Below the pieces are notes generated by a model. The model saw only the letters and a program-made list of their open reading frames with translations. It ran no database searches and was not told the origin of the DNA. Positions 15,136 to 23,206 of a stretch of DNA of 31,521 nt are shown here, piece after piece; the first letter of the stretch is position 1, and each line of letters starts with the position of its first letter. Made by a program: the position numbers and the translations under genes. Where the stretch lies: positions 1 to 31,521 of the forward strand of contig CALABV010000208.1 in assembly GCA_937886325.1 (NCBI GenBank), in the 5' to 3' direction. Origin of the DNA: an uncultured Geobacter sp. (GTDB lineage Bacteria; Desulfobacterota; Desulfuromonadia; Geobacterales; Geobacteraceae).

Positions 15136-16151
15136 TGCGCCCTTCCCTTCCTCTCTTCAAGCATTTCCGTTACTGTTTCGAACACCTCGTCGGGTGTAAT
15201 CTTCTCCATGCATTCAAGGTAGGTTTTATTGGTGCAGGATCGTCCATTGCATGGGACACAGGGTACCTCGGCGTGACGGATGACCCGGTGTCCCTTCCCG
15301 ACCGGTCCTGTCCGCAAGGGTTCGATGGCGCCGAAAAGCGCGGCGACCGGGGTTCCGACAGCGGTTGCCATGTGCAGCGGCCCGGTGTCGCCGCTCACCA
15401 GCAGGTCGCACCGGGACAGGACGGCGCCCAGTTGCAGGAGGGACGTCTTTCCAACCAGGTCCAGCGGTTCGGCGGTCATTCCGGCGCGAATCTTCTCTGC
15501 CAGATCCCTCTCGAACCCTGCGCCCACCAGAACGATTCCGGCGCCAAGCCTCTGAGTAAGCAAGTTCGCCAACTCGGCGAAATGTTCCGGATTCCAGCAT
15601 TTGATCCGGTTGCTGGCCCCGGCGTTGAGCGCGATGACGGTTTTACGTGAAAGTCCGGCGTCGCGGAAGGCCTCTTCGGCAAAGGCGTCCTCCTCCGGAC
15701 CCGTGTAGAGCCGTAGCGAAGGGTCGACCGACGCGGGGTCGATCCCCAGCGGGGCAAGGGTCTCCAGGTGGTTCACCACCGCGTGGACGATCCTGCCTCG
15801 TGCCTTGCGGTACACGAGCACCCGACAGGGAAAGGCGGCCGAGGCGAGGAGCCAAGCCTTCAGGTTGCTCCTCTGGAAATTGATCACCAGATCATACCCA
15901 CCGCGCCTGATTTTCCGACGAAGACCGAGAAACCCCGACAATGAGGCATGTTCACCCTTTCTGTCGAAAACGATGGTCTCGCTGACATGGGGATTATGGA
16001 GGAACATGGTTGCCGACGCCTTGGAACCGACCAGGAGGGTTATTCCGGACTCGGGAAAGCTCCGGTTCAGCTCCCGCATCACCGGCGTGAGCTGGAGAAG
16101 GTCGCCGACAGCGCCGGGCTTGATGATGAGTATGTTCTTGTACCGACTCAT
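15123..16151 (-). CDS. GT9 heptosyltransferase (WaaF/WaaQ-like)
   Basis: The 342-aa protein is a second glycosyltransferase family 9 member. Motifs are ILIIKPGAVGDLLQLTPV at the N-terminus, DLVINFQRSNLKAWLL, LNAGASNRIKCW, and SGDTGPLHMATAVGTPVAALFG for nucleotide-sugar binding, plus a C-terminal CVPCNGRSC segment. It probably adds a later heptose to the lipopolysaccharide core; WaaF and WaaQ roles cannot be separated by eye. It is the first gene of a pair with waaC (13-bp overlap). The ATG lies directly after the U-tract of the aldolase terminator and has no Shine-Dalgarno sequence nearby. The next in-frame Met is at residue 24, inside the conserved fold, so ATG 16149-16151 is still the best start. 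Confidence 0.85.
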   Translation of the reverse strand: MSRYKNILIIKPGAVGDLLQLTPVMRELNRSFPESGITLLVGSKASATMFLHNPHVSETIVFDRKGEHASLSGFLGLRRKIRRGGYDLVINFQRSNLKAWLLASAAFPCRVLVYRKARGRIVHAVVNHLETLAPLGIDPASVDPSLRLYTGPEEDAFAEEAFRDAGLSRKTVIALNAGASNRIKCWNPEHFAELANLLTQRLGAGIVLVGAGFERDLAEKIRAGMTAEPLDLVGKTSLLQLGAVLSRCDLLVSGDTGPLHMATAVGTPVAALFGAIEPLRTGPVGKGHRVIRHAEVPCVPCNGRSCTNKTYLECMEKITPDEVFETVTEMLEERKGRAQCGS

Positions 16152-16188
16152 AAAAAAACCGCGGGGAGGCCGCGTACCGCCCCCCCGC
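16152..16188 (-). terminator. Rho-independent terminator abutting the GT9 start codon
   Basis: On the minus strand GCGGGGGGG (16188-16180) pairs with CCTCCCCGC (16169-16161), 9 bp with one G-U pair and a 10-nt loop. GG and seven T residues (16158-16152) follow, and then the ATG of the next gene. It should end the aldolase transcript, or work as an attenuator for the heptosyltransferase pair. Confidence 0.82.
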
Positions 16189-16209
16189 CTTTCGTGTATT
16201 CTTCCGTTC

Positions 16210-17505
16210 TCAGTCCTCGAAGTTCCCGACCGGTCCCTTATCGCCGGTTATGGCCGCGGCCCGGGCGGTTATTCTCTCCGCGGTCCAGTCACCCGGATCT
16301 TCCAGACGCTCCGCCTTCGGCCCGAGGTCGAACGTGCCGGCGGAAAGAATCGCCTCGATAGCCAGCGGCGCGGTGTCGCGGGCATTGAAGACCTCGGTCA
16401 TCATGGTAAAGGCGAATTCCTCCACCCCGGCCGTCATGCGCTCGCGAATCTCGCGGGGCTGGGAGAGGAGCTTATTCTCGTAAGGCAGGTTCAGGTTCTT
16501 GTAGTCACCCGGCTTGTAGCCCTTGGAATCGGCATATGCGACGATCTCGGCCCAAAGCTCATCGCTCATGCCCCGATCCTTCTCCTTGATGAACCTGCCG
16601 GCATCGTCGAGGATGGCGTTGCCGTAGTCATTCACCCGAAGCCCCCAGGACACCATCTGCAGGGCCGTTGCAACGTTCGCCTTGGTAGTGTGGGTGCGGG
16701 CAGCGATCTCCCGGAGCCGCTCCGAGCTGTTGCCGGAGGTGCCGTGCTGGGCTCCTGACACCTTGTATTTCTCAAGCGCCCTGTGGATGTCCGCGGTGAG
16801 GTCCACCTGGATGCCCTGGGCGCTTGCCTCGATTCCGTGGGTGGTGCCGTTGTTGAGGGCTATCCAGTCCGGGAAGATGCCGTGGGCATTCAATCCCTGA
16901 ATCAGGAACATGGCCTCATCCACCGTGGAAAGCCCTTCCTTTCCCTTGATCTCCCCGACCTCCGTCTCCAGGCCGGCCCAGGACGGGACGCAGGGGTTGA
17001 GGGCGATGCTCGCCAGGAGATTCTTGTCGTCGTGCAGATGGGATGCGTCGATGGCGATGGAGGTGATCCCGGAGTCGAACATGCTCGGGATCTCGACCTT
17101 TGCGGTTTCGACGTCCTTTTCGCTCTTGATGCCGTAATGGTCCGCGTGGATGGCAACAGGGACGGTTATCCCCATCTCGTTGCAGAGCGCGTCAACATGA
17201 AGGGCCATGTTCCAGTAGTTGACGGCGCAATACGCCTTGGCGCCCCCCTCGGACTTGGCAATCTCGATCAGTACGGCCGCATTCGCCCGCTGTGCTGCCT
17301 TAAGAACGCCGCGGATGACGAAAGTGTTCCTGCCGTTGGCAGCCATTGCGATGGCCTTGCCCTTTGCGAGCATTGCCCGGTCGATGACCTTTCCGCTGAC
17401 GATAAGCGCCTTGGAATTTGGGAACAGCTTCTGGATGGTATGTGGCCTGCCGATTTCGACCGCCTTGAGATAATCATCCTGATAACCGGATGTCTGTTTG
17501 CACAT
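16210..17505 (-). CDS. class II fructose-bisphosphate aldolase, long form
   Basis: The 431-aa protein is a class II (zinc-dependent) aldolase of glycolysis/gluconeogenesis, cleaving fructose-1,6-bisphosphate to DHAP and glyceraldehyde-3-phosphate. Visible features are VPVAIHADHYG with the zinc/active-site His pair (H120, H123), SIAIDASHLHDDKNL in the next barrel strand, ALNNGTTHG, and QHGTSGNSSERL in the phosphate-binding region. At 431 residues it is far longer than the usual 305-360; the extra length is at the C-terminus, with residues such as ERMTAGVEEFAFTMMTEVFN. ATG 17503-17505 is preferred over an upstream in-frame ATG (17542-17544) because GAGGGAGG lies 7 bp upstream. A sigma-70 promoter lies about 150 bp upstream and a terminator right after the stop, so it looks like a single-gene unit. 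Substrate is inferred; related sugar-phosphate aldolases are possible. Confidence 0.83.
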   Translation of the reverse strand: MCKQTSGYQDDYLKAVEIGRPHTIQKLFPNSKALIVSGKVIDRAMLAKGKAIAMAANGRNTFVIRGVLKAAQRANAAVLIEIAKSEGGAKAYCAVNYWNMALHVDALCNEMGITVPVAIHADHYGIKSEKDVETAKVEIPSMFDSGITSIAIDASHLHDDKNLLASIALNPCVPSWAGLETEVGEIKGKEGLSTVDEAMFLIQGLNAHGIFPDWIALNNGTTHGIEASAQGIQVDLTADIHRALEKYKVSGAQHGTSGNSSERLREIAARTHTTKANVATALQMVSWGLRVNDYGNAILDDAGRFIKEKDRGMSDELWAEIVAYADSKGYKPGDYKNLNLPYENKLLSQPREIRERMTAGVEEFAFTMMTEVFNARDTAPLAIEAILSAGTFDLGPKAERLEDPGDWTAERITARAAAITGDKGPVGNFED

Positions 17506-17651
17506 TGCCGTACCTCCCTCATAGTCTTTGTTTGCATGAAGCATAATGGGGTCCGGAAGTCCCTTCCGCGGATGAAGGCGAATCGAAGCCCTCCGGAACG
17601 GACATTCGCGAGCATTTGGCGTTACTGCTCAGCGGATTCGTCCGTTCTGTT

Positions 17652-17680
17652 TGTATATCACGCCGTCAGGCGCAATTCAA
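17652..17680 (-). promoter_or_regulatory. sigma-70 promoter of the aldolase gene
   Basis: On the minus strand TTGAAT (17680-17675) and TATACA (17657-17652) are 17 bp apart. The -35 box overlaps the stop codon of the RCK gene at 17677, so the aldolase has its own promoter directly behind the ATPase-RCK operon. Confidence 0.6.
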
Positions 17681-18369
17681 GTTCGGTCACCCTCTTTTGT
17701 TCCGTTGCCCTGACCGAGTATTTCCGCCAGCTCCGCAATGTGCGAGGAGTGAATAACGGAGAGCACCTCATCCTCCGGCATGAGCACCAGATCTCCACGG
17801 GGAATAATGAGTTTGCCCTTCCGGATGACAGCGGTTATGACGCACTCCGCGGGAACTCCCAGGTTCGAAATCGCAGTGCCCGCGGCCGGAGACTTCCGGT
17901 GAACCTTTTCCTCAACCAGGGAATATTCGCCTTTCCGAAGTTTCAGGAGGGTCATCATCTCTCCAACGGAAATCTCCTCCATTACAAGGTGAGCCAGGAT
18001 ATCAGCCTGGTTGAGGGCGACATTCACCCCCATCTGGGGCGTGAACATCCAGGCATTCGCCGGATCGTTTATCCTGGCAATGACGCGGCCGACACCGAAT
18101 TCGAAACGAGCGAGGCTGGCCGAAACGAGATTGGCCTCGTCCGAACCGCTGACGGCCGCGACCACGTCGGCGCGGCGTATGCCCGCTTTCTCCAACACCT
18201 CCGGGTCCGTGCCGCTCCCCTCGATCACCTCCACCTGCTCGGGGAGTCCCGCAAGCCGCGGAACCACTTCGGGATTCAGCTCGATGACCTTTACCCGCGC
18301 TCCCCCGCCAAGGAGCAGACCGGCCAGGTAAACCCCGACCTTTCCCCCGCCGACAATGATGACGTCCAT
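17677..18369 (-). CDS. RCK (TrkA/KtrA-type) K+ transport regulatory protein
   Basis: The 230-aa cytoplasmic protein has an RCK-N Rossmann domain (1-120) with the nucleotide-binding loop VGGGKVG, an acidic residue at the end of the second strand (VIELNPE), the SGTDPEVLEKAGI segment and AAVSGSDEANLV. An RCK-C domain follows (about 140-225: SLVEEKVHRKSPAAGTAISNL ... DEVLSVIHSS). Such proteins form rings that bind NAD(H) or ATP/ADP and gate TrkH/KtrB K+ transporters. GGGAGG lies about 5 bp before the start. It is the last gene of a unit: P-type ATPase, RCK, RCK, with 19 bp between the two RCK genes. No TrkH/KtrB membrane partner lies in the window. Confidence 0.86.
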   Translation of the reverse strand: MDVIIVGGGKVGVYLAGLLLGGGARVKVIELNPEVVPRLAGLPEQVEVIEGSGTDPEVLEKAGIRRADVVAAVSGSDEANLVSASLARFEFGVGRVIARINDPANAWMFTPQMGVNVALNQADILAHLVMEEISVGEMMTLLKLRKGEYSLVEEKVHRKSPAAGTAISNLGVPAECVITAVIRKGKLIIPRGDLVLMPEDEVLSVIHSSHIAELAEILGQGNGTKEGDRT

Positions 18370-18388
18370 GTATCCTCCCTCGAACCTT

Positions 18389-19039
18389 CTACTGCCACCC
18401 GAGAAGCGCTTTGAGACGCTCGGCGGACGAGAAGAGGAGTGTCAGGTGCACCTGGTCTCCTCCCTGGAACTCGGTGCCCGGCGCCGGCAAGAATGCCTTT
18501 CCCCCCCTGGTAATCGCCGTGACATGGACTTCTCCGGGCACGGTGAGTTCCGATACTGTCCGGCCTATCAGTAGATGCGGAACCTCGACTTCAACGATCT
18601 CAACCTCACCGTTGCCGAGCGTCAGGATCGTCTCCATCCTTGACGAGGTCAGGATTTCCAGGACCCGTCCGACACCCCAGGTTGTCTGGGAAATGGTCTG
18701 CAGTCCCAGACGTCGGTAGATCTCCGCCTTGCGCGGGTCGTAGAGCCGCGCCACAACCTTCGGAACCCGAAAGACTTTTCGCGCCACACGGGCGACGACG
18801 ACGTTGGTCTCATCGCTGTCGGTCACCGCCGCAAGCCCGTCCGCGCGATCGATGCCCGCTTCCTCGAGCACGGAACGGTCGAAACCGATGCCGGAAACAA
18901 GCTTTCCACCGAATGCGGCGCCGAGGCGGTCAAAAGCCGACGGATTACAATCGACAACGGAAACCTCGTTGCCGCGCTTCACCAGTGCCTGCGCCAGGGA
19001 AGCGCCCATGCGTCCGCAGCCGATAATGATTATCTTCAT
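18389..19039 (-). CDS. RCK (TrkA/KtrA-type) K+ transport regulatory protein
   Basis: The 216-aa protein has the same two-domain layout as its neighbour. RCK-N starts MKIIIIGCGRMGASLAQAL (GCGRMG loop; acidic D30 in VVDCNP for ribose binding) and contains FDRSVLEEAGIDRAD and AVTDSDETNVV. RCK-C is about 130-210 (VPHLLIGRTVSELTVPG ... GDQVHLTLLF). The ATG overlaps the stop of the P-type ATPase gene as ATGA (19036-19039), which indicates translational coupling. GAGG lies about 7 bp upstream inside the ATPase gene. The two RCK proteins are clearly different from each other, so they could assemble as a hetero-oligomer. Confidence 0.87.
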   Translation of the reverse strand: MKIIIIGCGRMGASLAQALVKRGNEVSVVDCNPSAFDRLGAAFGGKLVSGIGFDRSVLEEAGIDRADGLAAVTDSDETNVVVARVARKVFRVPKVVARLYDPRKAEIYRRLGLQTISQTTWGVGRVLEILTSSRMETILTLGNGEVEIVEVEVPHLLIGRTVSELTVPGEVHVTAITRGGKAFLPAPGTEFQGGDQVHLTLLFSSAERLKALLGWQ

Positions 19040-21924
19040 GGCGTACCTCGCGAATCGGAACTCCGCCGGCCAGGCCTGCGAACCAGCGCCTTGCGTCCCT
19101 CCTCCGCCAGAAAAAGGAGGACGGGAAAAATACAGAACACCAACCAGAAGGGGAGAGGCAGGGGCGCGAGCTCGAAAACGGCCCGCAGCGGCGGAACATG
19201 CATCAGGACAAGGACAATGGCGACTTCCGCCAGAATCCCAATGACAAGAAGACGGTTTCCAAAAAAACCGATGGAAAATACCGATGTCCTCTCGGTTCGG
19301 CAGGCATAGGCATTGCCGATCTGACAGGCCACGACACCGGCAAAAAAGATCGTCGTGGCAAGCACGTAGACGTACCCTCCAGGCTCCGCAAGGCGCTCGG
19401 CGTAGGGAAGGAGATCGTACCGCGGCAGATTAAGCGGATCGGTATAGCCGAATGACCTGTACAGATAGAAGTAACCTGCGAAACAGAAGAGGGTCATCAG
19501 GCTTCCTTGCCAGACAATTGCCCGCAGCAGCAGGAATCCGTCAACAAGGCGATCCTTCCGGGAGCGGGGCTTCGCATCCATTACCCCCGGTTCAGGTTTT
19601 TCCGCGCCCAACGCCAGGGCCGGAAGCATGTCCGTACCCAGATCGATGGCAAGAATCTGCATCACCGGCAGGGCAAGGGGAATATTCAGCAGGATCTGCA
19701 GAATAAAGGGCCAGGCTTCGGGCATATTGCTGGTGAATATGTATGTTGCGAACTTCTTGATATTGGCGTAGACGGCCCTTCCCTCTTCGATTGCATTGAC
19801 GATTGAAGCGAAATTGTCGTCGCTCAGCACCATGTCCGCCGACTCCTTTGCCACATCCGTACCCACTATGCCCATTGCAATGCCGATATCGGCCTTTTTC
19901 AGGGCAGGGGCGTCATTCACCCCGTCCCCTGTTACGGCCACCACCTGCCCCATCCCCTGCAGCGTGCCGACAACGCGGAGTTTGTGCTCGGGCGCGAACC
20001 TGGCGCAGATGACCTCTTCCCGCAACACGGCCCGCAGTGCGTTTTCATCCATTGCGTCCACTTCGCCGGGAGAGAGGATGCGAACCCGCTCCCGGACCAC
20101 CCCGATGCGGCGGGCGATGCTTTCCGCGGTCAGACCGTAGTCGCCGGTAATCATGATGATCCGTATCCCGGCGCGACGGCATTTTTCCACGGCCTCCGAG
20201 ACCTCCGCACGGGGAGGATCCATCATGGCGGCAAGCCCGAGAAAGGTAAGATCCCTTTCCACGGCCTCTGCCGAAAAATCAGTCCATCCGCTCTCCAGGA
20301 AGCGAGTGGCTACGGCAAGCACGCGAAGCCCGTCACGGGCATAGTCATCATTGGCGGCAACGATTGCCGCACGCATCGCATCGTCGAGAATCTCTTCCTT
20401 CCCGGCAGTCTGTATCCTTGCGCAAAGAGCCAGGACCTCTCTCGGAGCGCCTTTAACAAAGACGGTCATCCCTACAGAATCCTTCAGTTCCGGTCTGCCG
20501 GGAGGGCAGCCGTTCGCGCCCCAGGGCGCGCAACAGTGAAGGGTACTCATTCGTTTTCGTCGCGAGTCGAAGGGGATTTCCCTCACACGCGGCCTTGCTT
20601 CCTCTTCCACATCAAGATGTATCCCCCCCTTGGCGGCTGCCACCTTCAGCGCCGCTTCGGTCGGGTCTCCCAACACGGTCCAGGGCAATTCCCGGAAAGC
20701 CGGGGACACAATGCGGGAATTGTTGCAGAGACCCGCTCCAAGGAGCAGCATCCGCACATCATCCGGCAGTGGCCGGGAAAGCGGCGTATCCATGTGGACG
20801 ATCTCTCCGTAAGGATCGTATCCGATGCCCGTTACCGCCACTGTGCGCGACGCGAGCCAGAGAGATCGAACCGTCATCTCGTTCTGCGTAAGGGTTCCTG
20901 TCTTGTCGGTGCAGATGACCGTGCAGCAGCCGAGGGTTTCCACGGAGGAAAGCTTCTTTATCAGCGCATTGCGGCCTGCCATGCGCTGAACCCCCATGGC
21001 AAGGGCAAGGGTAACCGTGGGGAGCAGTCCCTCGGGAACGAAGGCGACTATCATCCCCACGGCGAAGATGAACCCGGAATGAACCGGACGCTGAACGACA
21101 AATACGGAGAGGAGAAAAAATGCTATGCCGATCCCGACAGCCATAGCCGTAACCACCCGCGTCATCCGGTTGATCTCTCTCTGCAGAGGGCTCAGCTCAT
21201 CCTCGAGACCAAGAGCGAGATGGGCGATAACGCCGAACTCCGTATCCATGCCGGTGGCGTAAACGACCGCCTTGCCGCTCCCCGAAGCCACGGTCGTACC
21301 CGCGAAAACCAGATTCGACTGTTCCGTCCGAACCGCTTCGGTTGGCGGAAGCGCGTCACGGGATTTCTTCACCGGATGGGACTCACCGCTGAGCGTTGAA
21401 TGATCCACCCGCAATTCAGCTTCCTCAACGAGCCGTCCGTCGGCCGAAATGGCATCCCCCTCGGACAAAAGCAGCAGGTCGCCGGGAACCAGTTCCTCCG
21501 CATTGATACGCTTCTCTTCCCCTTCGCGAATAACGCGGGCGGTGACGGGAAGAAGCCTGCGCAAAGCCTCCATGGCCTTTTCCGCCTTGTATTCCTGCCA
21601 GAAGGAAAAGAGCGCGTTGATGACGACAACTGCCCATATGGCCCACCCCAACTGCGGCAAACGAGCCACAAAGGCGAAGATACCGCCGGCCCAAAGAAGA
21701 ATGGCCATGAGGTGAGTGAAGTTGGCAAGAAATTTAACAAACAGGGGCTTTCTCCGGACCTCCCGGATGGTGTTGGGTCCGAACTTCCGGCGGCGCACCT
21801 CCACTTCGTTCAGATGCAAACCGTTCGGCCCGCTCGCAAGCGACCGATACACCTCGGCGACGGGCAGGGCATGGATTGAATTGCGAAGATCAGGCGCATA
21901 TGGTATGTCTGATGTACCGTCCAT
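19036..21924 (-). CDS. Na,K-ATPase-like (P2C-type) cation-transporting P-type ATPase
   Basis: The 962-aa inner-membrane pump has the full P2 ATPase layout. The cation-ATPase N domain is followed by TM1-2, the actuator TLSGES (177-182), TM3-4 with VPEGLLPTVT (296-305), the phosphorylation site CTDKTGT (D340), the nucleotide-binding KGAP (491-494), the hinge TGDGVNDAP (666-673), and six C-terminal membrane segments. Ion-site residues follow animal Na,K-ATPase: E298 in TM4, TSNMPE (S732, N733, E736) in TM5, ILAIDLGTDMLPAL (D761, D765) in TM6, Q868 in TM8 and a Glu at 900 in TM9. The TM8 Asp of Na,K-ATPase (D926 in mammals) is Asn871 here. RINAEELVPGDL before the actuator is also Na,K-like. No beta subunit is encoded nearby. 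It heads an operon with two RCK genes (4-bp overlap). The start lacks a strong ribosome-binding site. Transported ions are inferred; a Ca2+ pump is less likely from the TM5/TM6 residues. Confidence 0.87.
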   Translation of the reverse strand: MDGTSDIPYAPDLRNSIHALPVAEVYRSLASGPNGLHLNEVEVRRRKFGPNTIREVRRKPLFVKFLANFTHLMAILLWAGGIFAFVARLPQLGWAIWAVVVINALFSFWQEYKAEKAMEALRRLLPVTARVIREGEEKRINAEELVPGDLLLLSEGDAISADGRLVEEAELRVDHSTLSGESHPVKKSRDALPPTEAVRTEQSNLVFAGTTVASGSGKAVVYATGMDTEFGVIAHLALGLEDELSPLQREINRMTRVVTAMAVGIGIAFFLLSVFVVQRPVHSGFIFAVGMIVAFVPEGLLPTVTLALAMGVQRMAGRNALIKKLSSVETLGCCTVICTDKTGTLTQNEMTVRSLWLASRTVAVTGIGYDPYGEIVHMDTPLSRPLPDDVRMLLLGAGLCNNSRIVSPAFRELPWTVLGDPTEAALKVAAAKGGIHLDVEEEARPRVREIPFDSRRKRMSTLHCCAPWGANGCPPGRPELKDSVGMTVFVKGAPREVLALCARIQTAGKEEILDDAMRAAIVAANDDYARDGLRVLAVATRFLESGWTDFSAEAVERDLTFLGLAAMMDPPRAEVSEAVEKCRRAGIRIIMITGDYGLTAESIARRIGVVRERVRILSPGEVDAMDENALRAVLREEVICARFAPEHKLRVVGTLQGMGQVVAVTGDGVNDAPALKKADIGIAMGIVGTDVAKESADMVLSDDNFASIVNAIEEGRAVYANIKKFATYIFTSNMPEAWPFILQILLNIPLALPVMQILAIDLGTDMLPALALGAEKPEPGVMDAKPRSRKDRLVDGFLLLRAIVWQGSLMTLFCFAGYFYLYRSFGYTDPLNLPRYDLLPYAERLAEPGGYVYVLATTIFFAGVVACQIGNAYACRTERTSVFSIGFFGNRLLVIGILAEVAIVLVLMHVPPLRAVFELAPLPLPFWLVFCIFPVLLFLAEEGRKALVRRPGRRSSDSRGTP

Positions 21925-22130
21925 ATCCCGTGGCGCTGATTCCTTTCTGAAATCAAGACCCGATTCCCTGATGGCCGGAAAACGGCCGGCGGATAACCCT
22001 GAGAAGCACCCCTGAACAATTGTACCGTATCAGCAGGTTTCGTCATCCGACAGCTTTCCCAAAGAGTTCGCGACTCTTCGTTTTTCGATTCACTGCCCTC
22101 GCGCACACCACAACTTTCAGGAGACACGCC

Positions 22131-23162
22131 TTGGCCGCTATCGCGGTATTCCGTGAAACACATCTCGACACCCACTGTATCGTCGATGTCCGCACCCCCC
22201 TCGAATACGAGGAAGACCATATTCCGGGCGCGGTTAACATCCCCCTTCTGAGCAATGAGGAGCGGGTTGAAATCGGCATTCTCCATAAGATGAGCGGTCC
22301 CCATGCCGCCCGCGTCCGGGGCCTGGAATTGACGGCACCGCGTTTTCCCCGCATGGTGGAGGAAATAGCATCCTGCTCCGGCGGCCGACCCATCCTGGTC
22401 TACTGCTGGCGGGGCGGCCTCCGGAGCAGGACCGTTACAGCCATCCTGGACCTGACCGGTTTTCCCGCATCACAACTGCAGGGAGGGTACAAGACATACC
22501 GTGCCCACGTTTCGGCCTTCTTCGACGATTTCCATCCGCACGGGCCATTGATTGTCATCCATGGACTTACCGGAATCGGAAAAACCGAATTTCTCCACCG
22601 TCTCGACACGAAACGGTTCACCGTCATCGACCTGGAAGGCCTTGCGCGGCACCGGGGATCCGCCTTCGGCGAGGTGGGACTGACGCAGGACCTGAGCCAG
22701 AAACGTTTCGACAGCCTCCTCTGGGACGCCCTGCGGAAATCGCCGGACGGGAAACCGATAGTGGTTGAGGGGGAAAGCCGCCGCATCGGGAGGATTTCCC
22801 TCCCCGGAATTTTTTACGATGTGATGCGGGACGGGATAAAGATCTGGTGCGAGGCGCCCCTGGAAACACGGGTAGAACGCCTGATTGCCGAATACGGAAG
22901 ACCGGAATACAAGAATGGGATGGCCGCCGCCCTGCAACGAATCAGAAAAAGGCTCGGCGGCGAGAAGTACGAAGAAATCCGTGAATACCTGGAGCGCTGG
23001 GAACTCAGGCCATTCATGAAAGAACTTCTGACCTCCTACTACGACAGGGTCTACTACAAAACGAGAGACTGGAGGGAAGACTGCATCATCTCACTGGAAG
23101 ACTACGAAAAGGCGGCACGGATGTTTGAGGAATTTCTCGCGCACAGAGAAGAACCGACATAG
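22131..23162 (+). CDS. mnmH: tRNA 2-selenouridine synthase
   Basis: The 343-aa protein (also called SelU or YbbB) replaces sulphur by selenium in 2-thiouridine at the wobble position of certain tRNAs, using selenophosphate. The N-terminal rhodanese domain (1-125) has DVRTPLEYEEDHIPGAVNIP (19-38) and the catalytic Cys92 in YCWRGGLRS. The C-terminal P-loop domain has GLTGIGKT (145-152). E. coli MnmH has 364 residues, so the length fits. The open frame continues upstream to an ATG at 22020, but the TTG at 22131 has AGGAGA 6 bp upstream and gives the normal N-terminus; the upstream stretch is not rhodanese-like. A short hairpin (22062-22078) lies in the leader. The gene implies selenophosphate synthesis (SelD) elsewhere in the genome. 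It is divergent from the ATPase operon and convergent with the MCP gene. Confidence 0.9.
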   Translation: MAAIAVFRETHLDTHCIVDVRTPLEYEEDHIPGAVNIPLLSNEERVEIGILHKMSGPHAARVRGLELTAPRFPRMVEEIASCSGGRPILVYCWRGGLRSRTVTAILDLTGFPASQLQGGYKTYRAHVSAFFDDFHPHGPLIVIHGLTGIGKTEFLHRLDTKRFTVIDLEGLARHRGSAFGEVGLTQDLSQKRFDSLLWDALRKSPDGKPIVVEGESRRIGRISLPGIFYDVMRDGIKIWCEAPLETRVERLIAEYGRPEYKNGMAAALQRIRKRLGGEKYEEIREYLERWELRPFMKELLTSYYDRVYYKTRDWREDCIISLEDYEKAARMFEEFLAHREEPT

Positions 23163-23171
23163 AAAAAAAGG

Positions 23172-23204
23172 AAAAGGCGCCCGTCATGGACGCCCTTTCT
23201 TTTT
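23172..23204. terminator. bidirectional intrinsic terminator between mnmH and the MCP gene
   Basis: AAAGGCG (23173-23179) pairs with CGCCCTTT (23191-23198) with one bulged C. It is followed by TTTCTTTTT on the + strand, and on the minus strand by TTTTCCTTTTTTT. Both convergent transcripts can end here. Confidence 0.7.
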
Positions 23205-23206
23205 GT

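Noticed and set aside
16783..18414. Long plus-strand open frame of 543 codons
   Set aside because: It runs antisense to the aldolase and RCK genes, has no ribosome-binding site and no family features; long antisense frames are common in GC-rich genes.
19984..21399. Long plus-strand open frame of 471 codons
   Set aside because: It is the antisense shadow of the P-type ATPase gene, whose motifs are unmistakable on the other strand.
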